This document shows positions 1 to 12,830 of a stretch of 64,000 bases of DNA, piece by piece. Within the stretch, counting starts at the first letter, position 1, and each line of letters opens with the position of its first letter. Location: contig CANUEZ040000156.1 of the NCBI GenBank assembly GCA_948099385.1, positions 8,019,501 through 8,083,500 on the forward strand, written 5' to 3'. Source of the stretch: Fasciola hepatica (Eukaryota > Platyhelminthes > Trematoda > Plagiorchiida > Fasciolidae). Made by a program: the position numbers and the translations under genes. Under the pieces are notes generated by a model. It did not search any database. It was not told the DNA's origin and saw nothing but the letters and a program-made list of their open reading frames with translations.

Positions 1-1
1 G

Positions 2-259
2 TCCTATCGGATGTTATTTTACCAGAGTCCACTACGGTTTAGCAAGACAACACATGTTTTATGGTTAGGTAGCGATCATCACAGTTCCATCACTATCGAG
101 GAAGCGGAATACGAAGGCTATGTAGCCAAGAACGCTTTGACAAAACCTTTGACTGGGAATTATGAACATCGAAGGGAAGAAATGCATTACTTTTTTCACC
201 CTATGCTTACGAATAAAACCAACACAAAAATAACGCAAACACAAAATAGAATGTTATAA
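2..259 (+). CDS. C-type-lectin-like domain, partial exon cut by the window edge
   Basis: The frame is open from the first bases of the window to a TAA at 257-259, so the 5' part lies outside. It contains THVLWLGSD, then an acidic stretch, EYEGYVAKNALTKPL and an N-glycosylation-like NYEH. A Trp-Leu-Gly core followed by a linker and an aromatic strand is the usual middle of a CTLD. No cysteine is visible in this part, so the disulfide pairs that define the fold would have to lie upstream or in another exon. It is on the same strand as a possible transmembrane exon about 600 bp downstream. The family is judged by eye from the motif order; the exon end is not resolved. Confidence 0.4.
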   Translation, partial: SYRMLFYQSPLRFSKTTHVLWLGSDHHSSITIEEAEYEGYVAKNALTKPLTGNYEHRREEMHYFFHPMLTNKTNTKITQTQNRML

Positions 260-855
260 TGTGTCTCAGCTCCCTTCGGGTACTAGGTACACCCCACTTC
301 ATAACAGGCTGTCATCAAACCAGTCTCAGTAATGCGTCTGCATACGTGGAAACACAGAGTTTATATATAAGAATATAACAAAATCCTCTGAATGAGAAAA
401 AGCAGAGTATTTGTCATTTTCAGAAGAAATATTGTTTGTACTTGCCCTAGTACAACAAAATACCATCTAGTCACTGTTTTTCTTCAGATATACCTGGGAA
501 TACATTCTGCACATGATATTTCGGGAAAACAACAACGAACCGCCATCCACAGAACAAAGTCAAGTATGTTGCCATTGTGAACGGTCTACACTTAGATAAT
601 AAAAATGGTAAACAATACAGCCATATGGCACTTGGTTTAGTATAAACCAAGTCATTCCCACCAACACTCACTAGCCAGCCAGCGATATGCTACCAGAATA
701 AATTCTCACTCGTGATGTTTTTCAATTTGAACTTACGGAACAATAGGGATCGTTATTACAACCTAAATGGCCAAGCAAACTGGTGGAATTATATGCTTCA
801 GAAGCTAAAGAAAAAATAAACGCAAGAAAATAATTGCCAATTCACTTTTCTTCAG
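260..855. other. Possible intron or intergenic DNA
   Basis: No confident gene. One acceptor-like site (tttttcttcag ending near 489) opens a short frame that runs to a GTATGT donor-like site near 565, so a small internal exon is possible. Its phase does not match the candidate exon that starts at 856. Confidence 0.3.
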
Positions 856-1045
856 ATGGATAGGATGTCTCAAGTGGAGACATGAAGTGTTCAGTCCAAA
901 TACTATCACCACCTATCAGGTGATTTTGGCGACTCAAGCTTTCGTGGTCCTAGTTGTTTCCACTTCCGTTTGGTACTTCCTAGTTTATCGACCGTCAGTT
1001 AAGTTTATCTTTCTTGATTTGAAGATGACCAGTGCCGTTGAATAA
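856..1045 (+). CDS. Candidate last exon: transmembrane helix plus short tail
   Basis: A good acceptor (cttttcttcag) ends at 855. The frame beginning TGG at 857 is open for 62 codons to TAA at 1043-1045. It encodes a short extracellular-type stretch, a hydrophobic run (VILATQAFVVLVVSTSVWYF) long enough to cross a membrane, then a short basic and aromatic tail. That is the shape of the last exon of a type I membrane protein, which would suit the CTLD fragment upstream on the same strand. There is no ATG at its start, so it would be an internal or terminal exon. The length alone is within chance, so the case rests on the splice site and hydropathy. Confidence 0.35.
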
Positions 1046-2733
1046 TGTACATATTTGACTGACCAAACCGTGATAAATCGGATGATTTTGTACGCGCATT
1101 TTAAAAACCGTGATAGATCATCAAATTTGCAATACAAATAATCAATGGGGTATCGTCCACGTTATTGTTTACCTTTTGAATTTCCGATAAATGTTTTATT
1201 TTATGGTTGGTAAAACTGACGTGTGTTTTGAACTAATGAATTGGGCGCAGCTGATCTGCTCATGTATGAGAACATTTGAAACCTACAGAGTTCCCCCAAT
1301 AGTCATGGGTGTGTTGTTAATCCTGTTTCTTTCCATTGTTTGTCTATGAAGAAGCATAACAGGCTGATATTGTCTTTTCCGGTGAATGCTTGAAGTCAAA
1401 ATTCCAGTTCCAGTCACGTTTCATTTCACAATCGTCATTTTATTATCACCTGCACTTGATCAGTGTGTGCAAGCTTCATGCTGATAGTCATTAGTCGTGG
1501 TTTGTGATCATACGTCGTGCCGTTTGTGAAGAGTGTGGGATGTGCACTTACAAATAGCCGCTTGCCATGTCAGAGGCAAATCCGATATCCGGACACATGC
1601 TCATTGTAATTGCTTTTGAGGCTTACAGATGTGAGGGAGATTTCGGTTGAATAGGGTTGTAAACTCCGAGTGAAGTATATTCCCATTCAATAAAGGAACG
1701 GAATTTGGCATGACAAAAAATCCATTACCCTCAATACTTGCCATATTCGACTTTGTGGGCGTGCGAGAAAATCAGCTGAATCTGGATAAACTTTTGACTC
1801 ACTGAACGAACTAGTCCAAGTGAGCCAGGTTGACATCCATAAAGTAGGTGGAGGATTTGGTTTCGTGAAAAACGAATACCCACATGCAACTTCAAGCACA
1901 TGTGCATCAACCGCATTGCGTAATAACTGATGCCCCCAGAAGTAAAGTGGACATATGGATGATAGAAATCGAGCTGTGAATATTACTGCGCACGTATTGG
2001 TAGTTTAGGTCACAAACGCGATGGATATCCAGATGATTCCCAAACACCATCTCCAGAAAAGCTGAATTTCCGTGTAAACCCAACACATCTATGTTGATTC
2101 TTGAGCATATGATCAGAATTGCTTGCTGTCTAGTTCAGCTCAAGTATTTATACGTGAAAGTGATCAAAATAAAAACACTTATTTACATCGTCTTCGATAC
2201 CTTATTGAATATGGTTTGCCGGTGGTTTCTCACTTTGTGGGGGGTAATTTATAAGTGTGGTAAACTTCACCAAAATCGGTCTTCGTTATATGTTTGTTCG
2301 TGCTATAATCAAGAGGATACAATGGGATGGAGCACATGTACATATATTCCACTTGAATGGTTCCTTGACATATTAAGTTCGCCGGTACACCAGCAATGAC
2401 AGGATTCTCAGTGGAATTTTATAGCTGAAAACAGAAATTTTGTATCGGATTGCTTCTGATATAAATTGCTTCAACCACTATTCAACCAAAATCGCTGCAA
2501 ACTGAATGAAACTATCATAATTGAATGGGACATTTATTTGGCAAAACATCAATAATGGGTAAATACGGTTCAAAATAAATGCTTGCCGAAATTCGAAAAT
2601 TTATTCGGAGCGGCGAATGTGTCAGTTGCTCAATATATTGATTTTGTAAGAGTCTGTCACAGTGCATCTGCCAGAAAACACTGAATATCGATGTTCACTA
2701 CCACTGATCGGACGTGACCTGCTTACCATGCTG
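1046..2733. other. No gene recognised
   Basis: Several short open frames on both strands, none with a domain motif or a convincing pair of splice sites. Nothing repeat-like was recognised. Confidence 0.4.
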
Positions 2734-2896
2734 TTATGAAAAGAATATGAAACTGCGGCGTTCGTATTTGAGCCAACCGGTTGATTTTCCGCTCCCCCAC
2801 TTCTTTCCCAACAACGAATCCACATAATGGGTGTGAATGCAACGTTGTAATTCTTCATTGAAGTAAAAATTGCGACACTTGGGATTCATTTGGCAT
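2734..2896 (-). CDS. PAN/Apple-like exon
   Basis: On the minus strand a pyrimidine-rich acceptor (ctttttcag) is followed directly by a frame beginning with the cysteine of CQMNPKCRNFYFN and continuing EELQRC and YVDSLL. The pattern C-x5-C-x-x-F-x-F-x(6)-C followed by YVDS is what flatworm PAN/Apple-like modules look like. The frame stops at 2734. A donor-like GTAAGC just past the stop suggests the true exon end may be in a shifted frame, so the 3' end may be damaged. It lies about 1.8 kb downstream, on the same strand, of the CTLD reading frame at 4674-5282, and the two may be exons of one gene. PAN modules bind proteins or glycans outside the cell. Confidence 0.55.
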
Positions 2897-3012
2897 CTGA
2901 AAAAGTATGTGAAAAAGATGTGCATATTCACCCAAAACAAAATATCACGCAGGAATAAACTACTAGCCAAATGCTTGGTGCAAGAAGATAGGTTTTATGA
3001 TTTATTCAACTA

Positions 3013-3117
3013 ATGAGAATGAAAATCCATGCTGATAATTTGTGCGAAACTCCCGATTATTTGATGGAATTTACTGGGTTGGTAAACCACAATCCAAGCA
3101 TATCAGCTGATGCAGAG
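3013..3117 (+). CDS. Candidate short exon
   Basis: Thirty-five codons from an ATG at 3013 to a strong donor (GAG followed by GTATGT at 3118). It includes ETPDYLMEFTGLVNHNPS, which reads like ordinary protein, but no family was recognised. If it is joined to the frame starting near 3180, a TGA lies just after the nearest acceptor, so the join is uncertain. It could be a first exon or a chance frame. Confidence 0.25.
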
Positions 3118-3179
3118 GTATGTACCCACAAACTCATGCTATATTAAGCAACTTTGGCAATTTACAGTGTCTCTGGTGA

Positions 3180-3740
3180 ATGGATGCAGCTGATAGTTTT
3201 AACCGTTTGGATTTCAAGAGAAATGAATCACTCAAATCTATATTGTGCGCTGAATTTTATAAGGTGTGTGTACTTCCTCAACTCCTCCCCAAGGAAAATG
3301 GCTCAAGGTGTAAAGGCAGTTCCAACACTGCAACAAATTACACCAACTTCATTTTGGCATTTCACGCCCAGTGTCTTCATGGGTATGAAGAACAGTTACC
3401 TGTCATTTTGTAAGCAACTATTTTAGTCGGCTTTCCTGGTCCACATAAAATTCGCATTTTCAGTACACGAGCTTTTGTGTATGACAGCATATCTGGCATA
3501 CAACGGACTATCCGCCTCATGGATCATGCAACTTTTCTGGTTTCCGCGAAGGTCATTTTTCAGTGTTGGTAACAAAACAACCCTAAAGCTCACATTACTG
3601 AAAGAGACCGAGAGTACATGACAAAACACCACCAATTGCGATTTTCAATCGAGATCAATCAATACCTGATTCAATACCAGTGCAAAACACAAGTCTGTCC
3701 GAATGTCAATATAATCCATAGGAAAGATAATGTTGGGTAA
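3180..3740 (+). pseudogene. Decayed C-type-lectin-like reading frame
   Basis: One frame runs 186 codons from ATG 3180 with only two internal stops (TAA at 3411 and 3570), where about ten would be expected by chance. The first stop lies in a 54-bp segment that begins GTAAGC and ends in a gcattttcag acceptor, so it could be a tiny intron whose length is a multiple of three. The translation has a CTLD-like order: HAQC, EEQLPVIFTRAF across the splice, a Cys-Trp just before the second stop, and a terminal YLIQYQC. The second stop is not explained by splicing, so this copy is probably dead. It lies on the strand opposite the CTLD/PAN pieces around it. A shadow of a minus-strand gene is possible but less likely given the length. 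Confidence 0.4.
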
Positions 3741-3882
3741 TGAACTGTGCGAAACTCTTGTGTTGTCTCAAAATTTCACACCCTTTACTCCACTATCCCT
3801 TTTAGAATAAACTGGCTTTTGTGACGTCACATATGAGCATGCCCCAGTTGCTCAAACGTGCATCATTCTTCACTCAGTCTTA

Positions 3883-4128
3883 CTAAACAAACTTATCGGT
3901 TTCTGCCCAATAGACGTTGTCATCGTTGTCAACTGACTTTTGATCCATTCCGGAGGAAGAAAAAGTGCTGTTAGCTATGCATTCATATTGGAGTTGATAA
4001 ACAGTTTGACAATGCATATTTTGGAACAGGTTGTCTTGCCGAACTTGCTGGGTGTCGAAGGGTTGTGGTGACCATTTGATTGTCGGTTTACTAACCATTC
4101 GGATCAAGTTATGAAATTCAGCGGGCAT
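3883..4128 (-). CDS. Candidate downstream exon of the minus-strand CTLD gene
   Basis: Eighty-one codons, hydrophilic, with two cysteines (HCQTVYQLQYEC) and an NST glycosylation site, ending in TAG. It lies between the CTLD frame and the PAN exon on the same strand, so it could be a linker or C-terminal exon. No clear acceptor was found and the length is within chance. Confidence 0.22.
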   Translation of the reverse strand: MPAEFHNLIRMVSKPTIKWSPQPFDTQQVRQDNLFQNMHCQTVYQLQYECIANSTFSSSGMDQKSVDNDDNVYWAETDKFV

Positions 4129-4673
4129 TTGTGAAAAATAACTTCAACCTTCCAACAACTTCGCGGTTTTCAAATGTTTTCTCAGATGGAGTGCTTCGAA
4201 ACTGAACTTATTTGGATATCATTTGGGCAGTACTGCACACATGAATGTTTTATACCTGGCGCACAATGAGTAATCCGTGCAGACCTCACAAGCCTTTTGA
4301 AATAGTTCTTGAACTCTGAAAATGTTACCGTCCCCTAGAAGTGTACAGTGTGGAACCCAAGGTTTGTAAGTTTAATATTCAATTTATGGTAGGAAGTCAT
4401 TGTTTCGACAGAAAAATGTTTTCCAAAAAAGGGAATTGAATTGAATTACAGTCACCAGTTATCCAGCACTATATTTACTATTGAGTTTCCTGGACATCCA
4501 TGTGAGTTTCTTTCCCGTTTATCAACTCCTTCCGGTGGAGTTTATTGCATTTTCTGATATCATTCATTCGCATGGTTAGACGCCAGTTAGTCGTATCATT
4601 AGTTTACTGATGACCCAAACAACCTCCAATAATGAACTGGTAATGGTCATTCAAAACCTAGAATTTGATGGTC

Positions 4674-5282
4674 TTACCTCATGGCACATATTATCAAGGT
4701 TTGTCCTTTCTGTCTTTCAAAGCACCCAGTTTGCCAAGCACTCATTGCCAACCAGTTCTGATCTGCTGGTAAATAAGCCCTACGAAATCTTTCCACATGA
4801 ATATTTTCGCGACTGTTCTGTTGATCAACAATCTGACAAATAACGGAATATTCAAAACTCTGTAGTTCAAGCTGTTCTAAATTGTTGTTCCTCTTTAGTA
4901 TAGCCAGTCGGTGACTGCCTTTATCACTTCTGAAAGGGATGATTGGATTTCGATTCATCTCCAACATTGACCTGGGTTGATCTGTGTCACCATACTTCCA
5001 AATGGACTGTGTTGTGTTTGTTCCATGAACGTGTAATGCATGTAAATTTATCCACACAGTTGAGGATATGTTGCGCTTTTCTAGGTATTCGTTGATGCAT
5101 TGTCCGAGCATGATTCCGAGCATCCCGGCAGCTTGTCCCTCGTTAAAACATAGTGCATGAGCATCACAATACGATAGTTTTTCCTCATGAAATGAAAAGT
5201 TTAAAGGTCCATCACACTGTCCACACACACATTTTGAAATGAACACCCACGTGAGGCAAAAGAAAACCATTTTCTGGTGCAT
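4674..5282 (-). CDS. Secreted C-type-lectin-like protein (well-preserved reading frame)
   Basis: This is one of the two longest open frames in the window and is unlikely by chance. From ATG 5282 (an in-frame ATG at 5270 is an alternative) it encodes about 202 residues. The N terminus is a signal peptide with core MVFFCLTWVFI and a cleavage region near VCG. A CTLD follows: YCDAHALC, GMLGIMLGQC, STVWINLHAL, IWKYGDTD, and a closing strand SFEYSVICQI. Three NxS/T sites (NFS, NIS, NTT) suit an extracellular glycoprotein. A calcium-binding EPN or QPD triplet is not evident, so sugar binding through the canonical site is doubtful. About 45 residues after the fold may be read-through into an intron. 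The upstream sequence has a TTATAAAA box about 35 bp before the ATG. A PAN exon lies downstream on the same strand. Confidence 0.65.
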   Translation of the reverse strand: MHQKMVFFCLTWVFISKCVCGQCDGPLNFSFHEEKLSYCDAHALCFNEGQAAGMLGIMLGQCINEYLEKRNISSTVWINLHALHVHGTNTTQSIWKYGDTDQPRSMLEMNRNPIIPFRSDKGSHRLAILKRNNNLEQLELQSFEYSVICQIVDQQNSRENIHVERFRRAYLPADQNWLAMSAWQTGCFERQKGQTLIICAMR

Positions 5283-5297
5283 CGTTTTAAGTTGCAA

Positions 5298-6562
<1,265 letters not shown>

Positions 6563-9500
6563 TCTGAAATCCGAGTTCTAAACATTCCCTGAGAAGCATT
6601 TTTTCTGTAAGGACTTGCATCTGAGTCTACAAGTTTCTCTACGTCCTTGTTCATGGCACATTGAACGAGATATATTGTCTACTACTCTGAAGCAATTTAA
6701 ATCCATTTTAGGTGCATTTTTTAGAGGCCCATTCGTGTCCTCGAATTAGCGAAAATTTTCCTTGCACCACTGAATGCATGGAATCGTTTGTTTCAGACTT
6801 CATTACCATAAATATTTACACCCTTTTTGGTTATATATATATATATATATGTGACCAACCCGCTAAGCGCTTTATGAGTGACGTAGACCGCACAAATCAT
6901 AAAGCTTTTTAACCACTGACCACTAATGGAGATGATATAAGCCCGTGGTACTGTCTGCCGTTTCTCTGTTTCCCTTTAGGTGTATCAGACATCATGCAAC
7001 CCAGCAAGCATTGGTGTTTGAATTGATATGCGTCCATTGTTTCATTCATTAGAATGATCCCTGAGTCTCCTTTTACCAATATTTCTTTCTCATAAGCAAT
7101 CTTATTATTGTATCCGTAATGCCTATGTATTTTGGCACTAGGGAGGTTCCAACGAGTGATTTCGTGACACGAATTCAATATGCAAACATCTCAAATTGTG
7201 CTCAGTAAATTTTTAAATTTGAACTTTGCTTCCTCTTGTCTTGCTTCCTCTAGTTCTGTTAGTTCCAGTGTAAATCACTATTGCTTCATACCCTAATGAC
7301 AATCACCGGCAGGTGCATTGAAATGCACGTGGGTAACCAACTTTAAACAAATGAAGTGGTAATTTTCCAAATTAGTTGTGGCTTTACCAGCATTGCTACG
7401 AAAAGATTCCGTCAACTTACTATCACAAATCAACTCGAATATCTGATGGCAGAAATTGTCCGGGGACCCGCAATGAATAAGATGACAACCTAGATTAGTG
7501 AACCATTATGACAAAAATGGAATGGAATCAAGATGTGGCTCGAAGATTCTATCTATTTGTGAAACGACAGATCTGTGTCATTTGGTCCGCCCCCCTTTTT
7601 CTGCGCTAAAATTATTGAATGAATCTGAGTGTCTTGTAGTTGTGGTCAGACATAGTACAACGTTATATTATTAATATTAATATTAGTTAATAATATTATT
7701 ATTACTAGTATTGTTATGAATCATCCCAATGAACCACTTTATGTTGTGGGGGAATTCGCCAAGGAGCTGCAATCAGAAGTCTTGTACAGTACAAAATTTA
7801 CTAAACAACACACGACTTCATCAGTACAAAAATTAGAAAACTCTGGCCACTACAAATAAAATGACGGTCATTTGGTATCCGCTTGTCTTTCATCAAAGAT
7901 CGCTTTGCTGCAATGTATATACTGTTGTCACTGCGTACTAACGGATAATAATCATGGAGAGCCAAGGAAGTTTTTGTTTCAGGTGAACCGATACTCGTCC
8001 AGTATTTGAGAAGTCAAATGCATACATCAGATAGAGTCCCTCCAGGAGAGTGTTTTATCCGATGAATTCTTCTATCATTCGAATTCGATTGGAACGACAA
8101 TGTTATGTAAATCACCATTGAAGGTAAAAACCATGATAATATTCCAAGCCAATTATTACTGTTCACATCATTTTGCAACTATCGAAATAGGATTTTTACA
8201 AATGTTAATTTATCAAATTCGAAACCACATTTGGTCAACACACAAAGCCCAGTGAACCATGCAATGAAACGCCTGGCTGAAATTAACCAATAACATTGCT
8301 GATTTTTGCGTGTCATCTCGTCTGACAGACTTCTATCAAGATTCGCATTGCAAACCAAAATAAACTGCTCTCTCAAGCAGCGGAGATCAGATCAGATATC
8401 GCGGACCATAACAGACCATGCGCGGTGCGCAAATTTACATTCATAGAAGGTGTGTTCCAGTGACGCGACCGATGATTTGGTCAAAAAATCAGTCAGCTGT
8501 TCCATTCAATGTTATACTTTTATTCTCTGTTCGGTAAATAATCCGAAATGTCACCTCGCGTATGACATGCTCAGACATTTATCACCTCTTCGAAGCTTTG
8601 CTCGATAAAAACGTTTGACAATTCACCAGTGAACGACGTGGCCACTATTTCCTCTACCACTTTATTTAGTACCTTTTTGTTTGGCTCTGTCCGCGTTCCG
8701 TGCTCTCTGTGCATTTCCTGATAGATTCAGTCCTATTGTTGAGAGGCAGTTAGAGATATTCCAGTTCACTCTTACTGCTTGCAAACAGCTTCTTTGGCTA
8801 CCCAATTTGTCACCCTATAGTGTCCTTTTACTGTGAACCTAACTGTATTTGAGCTGGGAACAACAGCCATGTAAACCGTAAAATTGTCTGATAGGGCGTT
8901 GTGTTATTCTATCATTTCCGAAGCCGCGACACTGATTTGGTTTAACAGATGGCAGAATTTTAGGCTCTTGAGAACAAGGGCATGGTCTCTGACGTTCTCT
9001 TTTCCCTTTACTGCACCGCAATGAGCTCAGCAGTCTTTCACTGATGAAACTAAATGGGATTGTATCAGGACCTGATCGGTTTTGTGGTTCGTGCTACTTC
9101 AGATTCAGTACCACGTCAGAAAGAAATTATGTAATTTTGGGAATGCATGTGACATATGATGTACCTTCCATAATTAGCCAAACTAAATAGTCAATTTCTC
9201 TTCTTAGAACTTCAGTTTACTTGAAATTCTCCTTTCATAATTGTGTACTTTTAGCATATTTCTACTTCGGTTACCTATATCTGGTAGCATTCTCACAATC
9301 AACAAGATGTATGTGTGCTTTAGCCTGTAGAGAGTTCCATCTCATTATTTTATCATCTTGATCGCCATGACCAGATACGCGTCGCTGCCGGAAAAAGCCA
9401 TGGCGTTTTAGTAGCGAGCCTATAGATAGTCTTCGAGATAGGGGTGCGAAGTCATAACCCCAGTACGCTTAGGAATACTTGATGCTGATTAGCCCATGCT

Positions 9501-12500
9501 CGTTTTTTCTCTTTGCATTTGCACGTCGAGAGTTTGCTCAAAATATTGGAACTCCAAAGGCGGGTCACCTGCGGTACGTCACTATGCAATCAACGTATAT
9601 ATTTGCGGTTTTGAAAGGGCTCAACTTGCTGAAGAAAGGACCTACCACTGCAGCTTATTTTAGGAGTTTGAGCTAACTTCAATCCAGACTAGCCATCGTT
9701 TTGGTGAAATTAAATCACCCGTGACCTTGGTCGCCGCAGGCGAAAATAGGTCTGACCAAGGCCAATAAAACCAACTCCAGTTGACATTTTAAGCGATTCA
9801 CTTTTACATTCAATGTCCGAGTTTCTCATGGGATCATAGTATTATTTATCCAAAACAAGATCAGTATTTTGCAAACTCTGTGAAACGAGAATGGGCCGTA
9901 GTTTATTATCCGAATTACTACGTGTTATTCATCACTTCGGAAAAACATTTAAATACATGTTTATACGGTTCCTTTATAAGAAGCAACATATTCTTCTGCT
10001 TTCCTATCAGCTCACTGAAAGATACACTGATTACATGATGACATGATTATATGCAGCACCTTTCAATGTTTGAATTTCGTTACTTAGCTTCGTTCTGCGT
10101 GAAGGCATTTGGTGCTTTTTTCAGGTCATTTATCAAACACTAGGAGAGCAAAAATTGCTATAACTCAGGGAACCGATAACGTTTTTTGGTTTGAGAGAAA
10201 AAGCTTTGATGTTGTCCGTTATAATAGAGTCTTGTGTTATCAAAGGACAAAATGGAGTATTACCTGATTCCAAACGAATACAACGGAGTACGATTTGATG
10301 CCACAAGGCTCTTGTTACACTCTGACGATAGGTTGCGATCAGTACCAAAATTGAAAACGTGACCATCATCGTGTTTGGCAGAGTGTGTTGACTTTCATAA
10401 AAATGTGGACGACAAATGAACCAGGGTTGTGTTCAGTACTATGCACACAAGTAGGGCTGCGACAGAATAACAAATCGGTCAGTGCTTTTGAACCAGAGTT
10501 TTGAAAAATATGAATGGATTATTCGTATAATGGGTTGAACTTGAACGGCTTCATCTTTGGGAACAAATGGGTTCTTGATTAGGCACATTGTGGCATCAGA
10601 ACAAGTTTTTGGAAAACAAGCGACTGGTTTCAGTGATTCGTTTTCTAGTCGTTATCCCTGACCCTTGGCTATTCCGCATATGGTATGTAATGACTGTAGC
10701 TCGAATCATTGAAAATAACTCTCTGTCACCGAAAAGATGAACCGATAATTGTAAACTAGTATGACTTCCTCCTTCCAGGTATCTTGGTAAATTTCACACA
10801 CCGAACTTTTGAAATTATTTTTAGTCAGAGGCCTTCGACAGGCTTAATGAAGAAGCATTACATAACTCGTATTATCCAACTTCGAAATGAAAACAGTTAT
10901 GAAATTTGGAGCTTTTCTGTATTGAAATGGAACCCCTGAACAGTGCATACTCACACTCGGTTAGCTCTTTATTTTATTGAAATCATCTTCATCCTAAAAG
11001 ATTTACCACACAAAAGCAAGCGGAAAGCCAACTGTGAACAAGGAACATAAGGGAGAAAAATACTTTAAAACTTCGCCGTTTACCACAACTTCAGTGTGAT
11101 TATTTCAAATAAGCGAATATGAAATAAAACTGTTTACTTGCAATTGACATGTCAGAAACGAGATCGGCTTAGAATATACCGAAAAATCGATGCACTGTGT
11201 GCAATGCCATCGTAAACTTTTGGTGTTCCAAAATAGAGCGTAACCAGTCTTGAGAAATGTCACCGTGATGACCGAAAAGTCGATATCCTACCAATGATTC
11301 CGACTACTCTCTATTTTTGAACAATAAAAAACTGTATCAAAGCACGTTCTACTTTGCGAAGCGGTCGATCTATATTATTTCAACTAACTGATTTTGAGTA
11401 TTTCACAAGAAACGTTATAACCATTATGATGCGACTCGTTCCATTTATTGCCAATAGGTACAGTCAACACAGAAGGAAAGCTACCACTTTCATATTCAGA
11501 AAAGTTGTGCATTTCTTATGAGATTGGCACAAACGTTATCAAATATTTGATCGGTCTAGCTCTAGTACTATTTATGATCGAAGCGATAGAACTGAGGACA
11601 CGTAGAGTCTGTTTCACAAAAGTAGTCTGAATCAATCAAAATGTCAAGAATCTTTTGTTCTGGTTGGATTAGCACCCATACATTAGCACCACGTGTGCAG
11701 TATGAGCTGATCTACCAGGCTTTGTCATCTGACTTCAGACTATTTGCGAATGGATCAGAGTTGGCCCACTTAAATTACATTCGCACGTTATGTCCATTAC
11801 TGTGAGTCAGCTCGTATTGCGTTTGCCTACTGCCAAATACCGATAAGTTTCCAATGGGTGAGGTGTTGTTTGACAGGTTTGAAAGTTTGTGAGAGATCCT
11901 AAATGGATTCTGGTTGACCTCGATGTAGGTCGAAAACAAGCATGGATGCTTTCCGCTTTCCGGTAGGAGTTGGGTAAAAATCGGTTCGCTCACTGATAAG
12001 TAATTCGGAAATTCATGATGGCAAACTGTATTCCCCATCTTCAAACCGTGCGAACATATTCGGCTTGTTTCATTATTTTCACTTCCTTGATTGTTTGTAA
12101 AATAAGTGGAAAACCTACCAAAAGGAAAGCTAGTCTGTTTTGGAACTGCGCTAGTGTTGACGAGAATAAACTATGGGTAGTGACACGAAGAGCATGGTGG
12201 TACCTGGAAGTTCCGGAATCATCTGTGAATTAAAGGTAAAAGGCTACCTGAATGGGGAGGTGAGTTTGTTCCGTTGGAACCAAAAGCAAATGAGAGTCGA
12301 CCGCCTTGATGGAAGCCATAGGTATCAAGACACATTGTGGAAGGTTCTTCGCATATATACAGTGCAGTAAAACTAGACGTTATTGTAGGCAGCTTTTGAA
12401 TTTTCCATGGAAGCATTGCCTTGGATGATTTAACTGACTTCTGTTTTTCAAGAGCTTGTGCTATCAGACACACAGGTTGACTGCGACGGGCTTAGAGGCC

Positions 12501-12539
12501 GGGAGTACACTAGTGCCTCGTCAGCTCACTGTGGGTGGA
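6563..12539. other. Long unassigned stretch
   Basis: No confident gene in about 6 kb. It holds a short TA run (6832-6850), an AT-only imperfect palindrome near 7668-7715, and a minus-strand 78-codon frame at 10133-10369 whose first 17 residues (MMVTFSILVLIATYRQS) look like a signal peptide but which has no further support. No LINE or LTR motifs were recognised. Confidence 0.35.
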
Positions 12540-12830
12540 GCTGAGGTGAGCTTTAAATGTTGTCGCTTTGGAAACACAAATGAGCCACACCGGATAGGAT
12601 GCGTTCGGCAATTGTTCGTCCCCCTTATTAGAGTCTGTCACCCAGCTATGCGAAGCGCCGCTAGGATTGGAGAGGTCTCTGAGGGCTGGCTCAAGGTCAT
12701 TGTCGTGGCAGTACATTATACAGGATCTAGGCTTGTGGCGGAGAATTATCGCTCGGTTAACCTGACATGAGTTTTATATGAGTGATTGAAAAGTATAATC
12801 AGGAAGTGATTTTTGTTTGGATCTGTTTAC
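12540..12830 (+). mobile_element. LINE reverse-transcriptase fragment (fingers region)
   Basis: The frame includes GWLKVIVVAVHYTGSR followed by LVAENYRSVNLT. This corresponds to the well-known reverse-transcriptase segment with a W-k-x-A-x-V-v-P-i-h-K core and an NYRPVSLT box. After a stop the next codons keep the expected order (VLYE, LKSIIRK), and upstream shifted frames contain a recognisable PDRMRSAIVRP. Several stops and frameshifts show that it is an old truncated copy. RTE-like or CR1-like cannot be separated from this much sequence. Confidence 0.7.

Noticed and set aside
3423..3635. Minus-strand frame with two cysteines near the PAN exon
   Set aside because: It overlaps the longer plus-strand CTLD-like frame and has no donor in a workable phase; probably a shadow.
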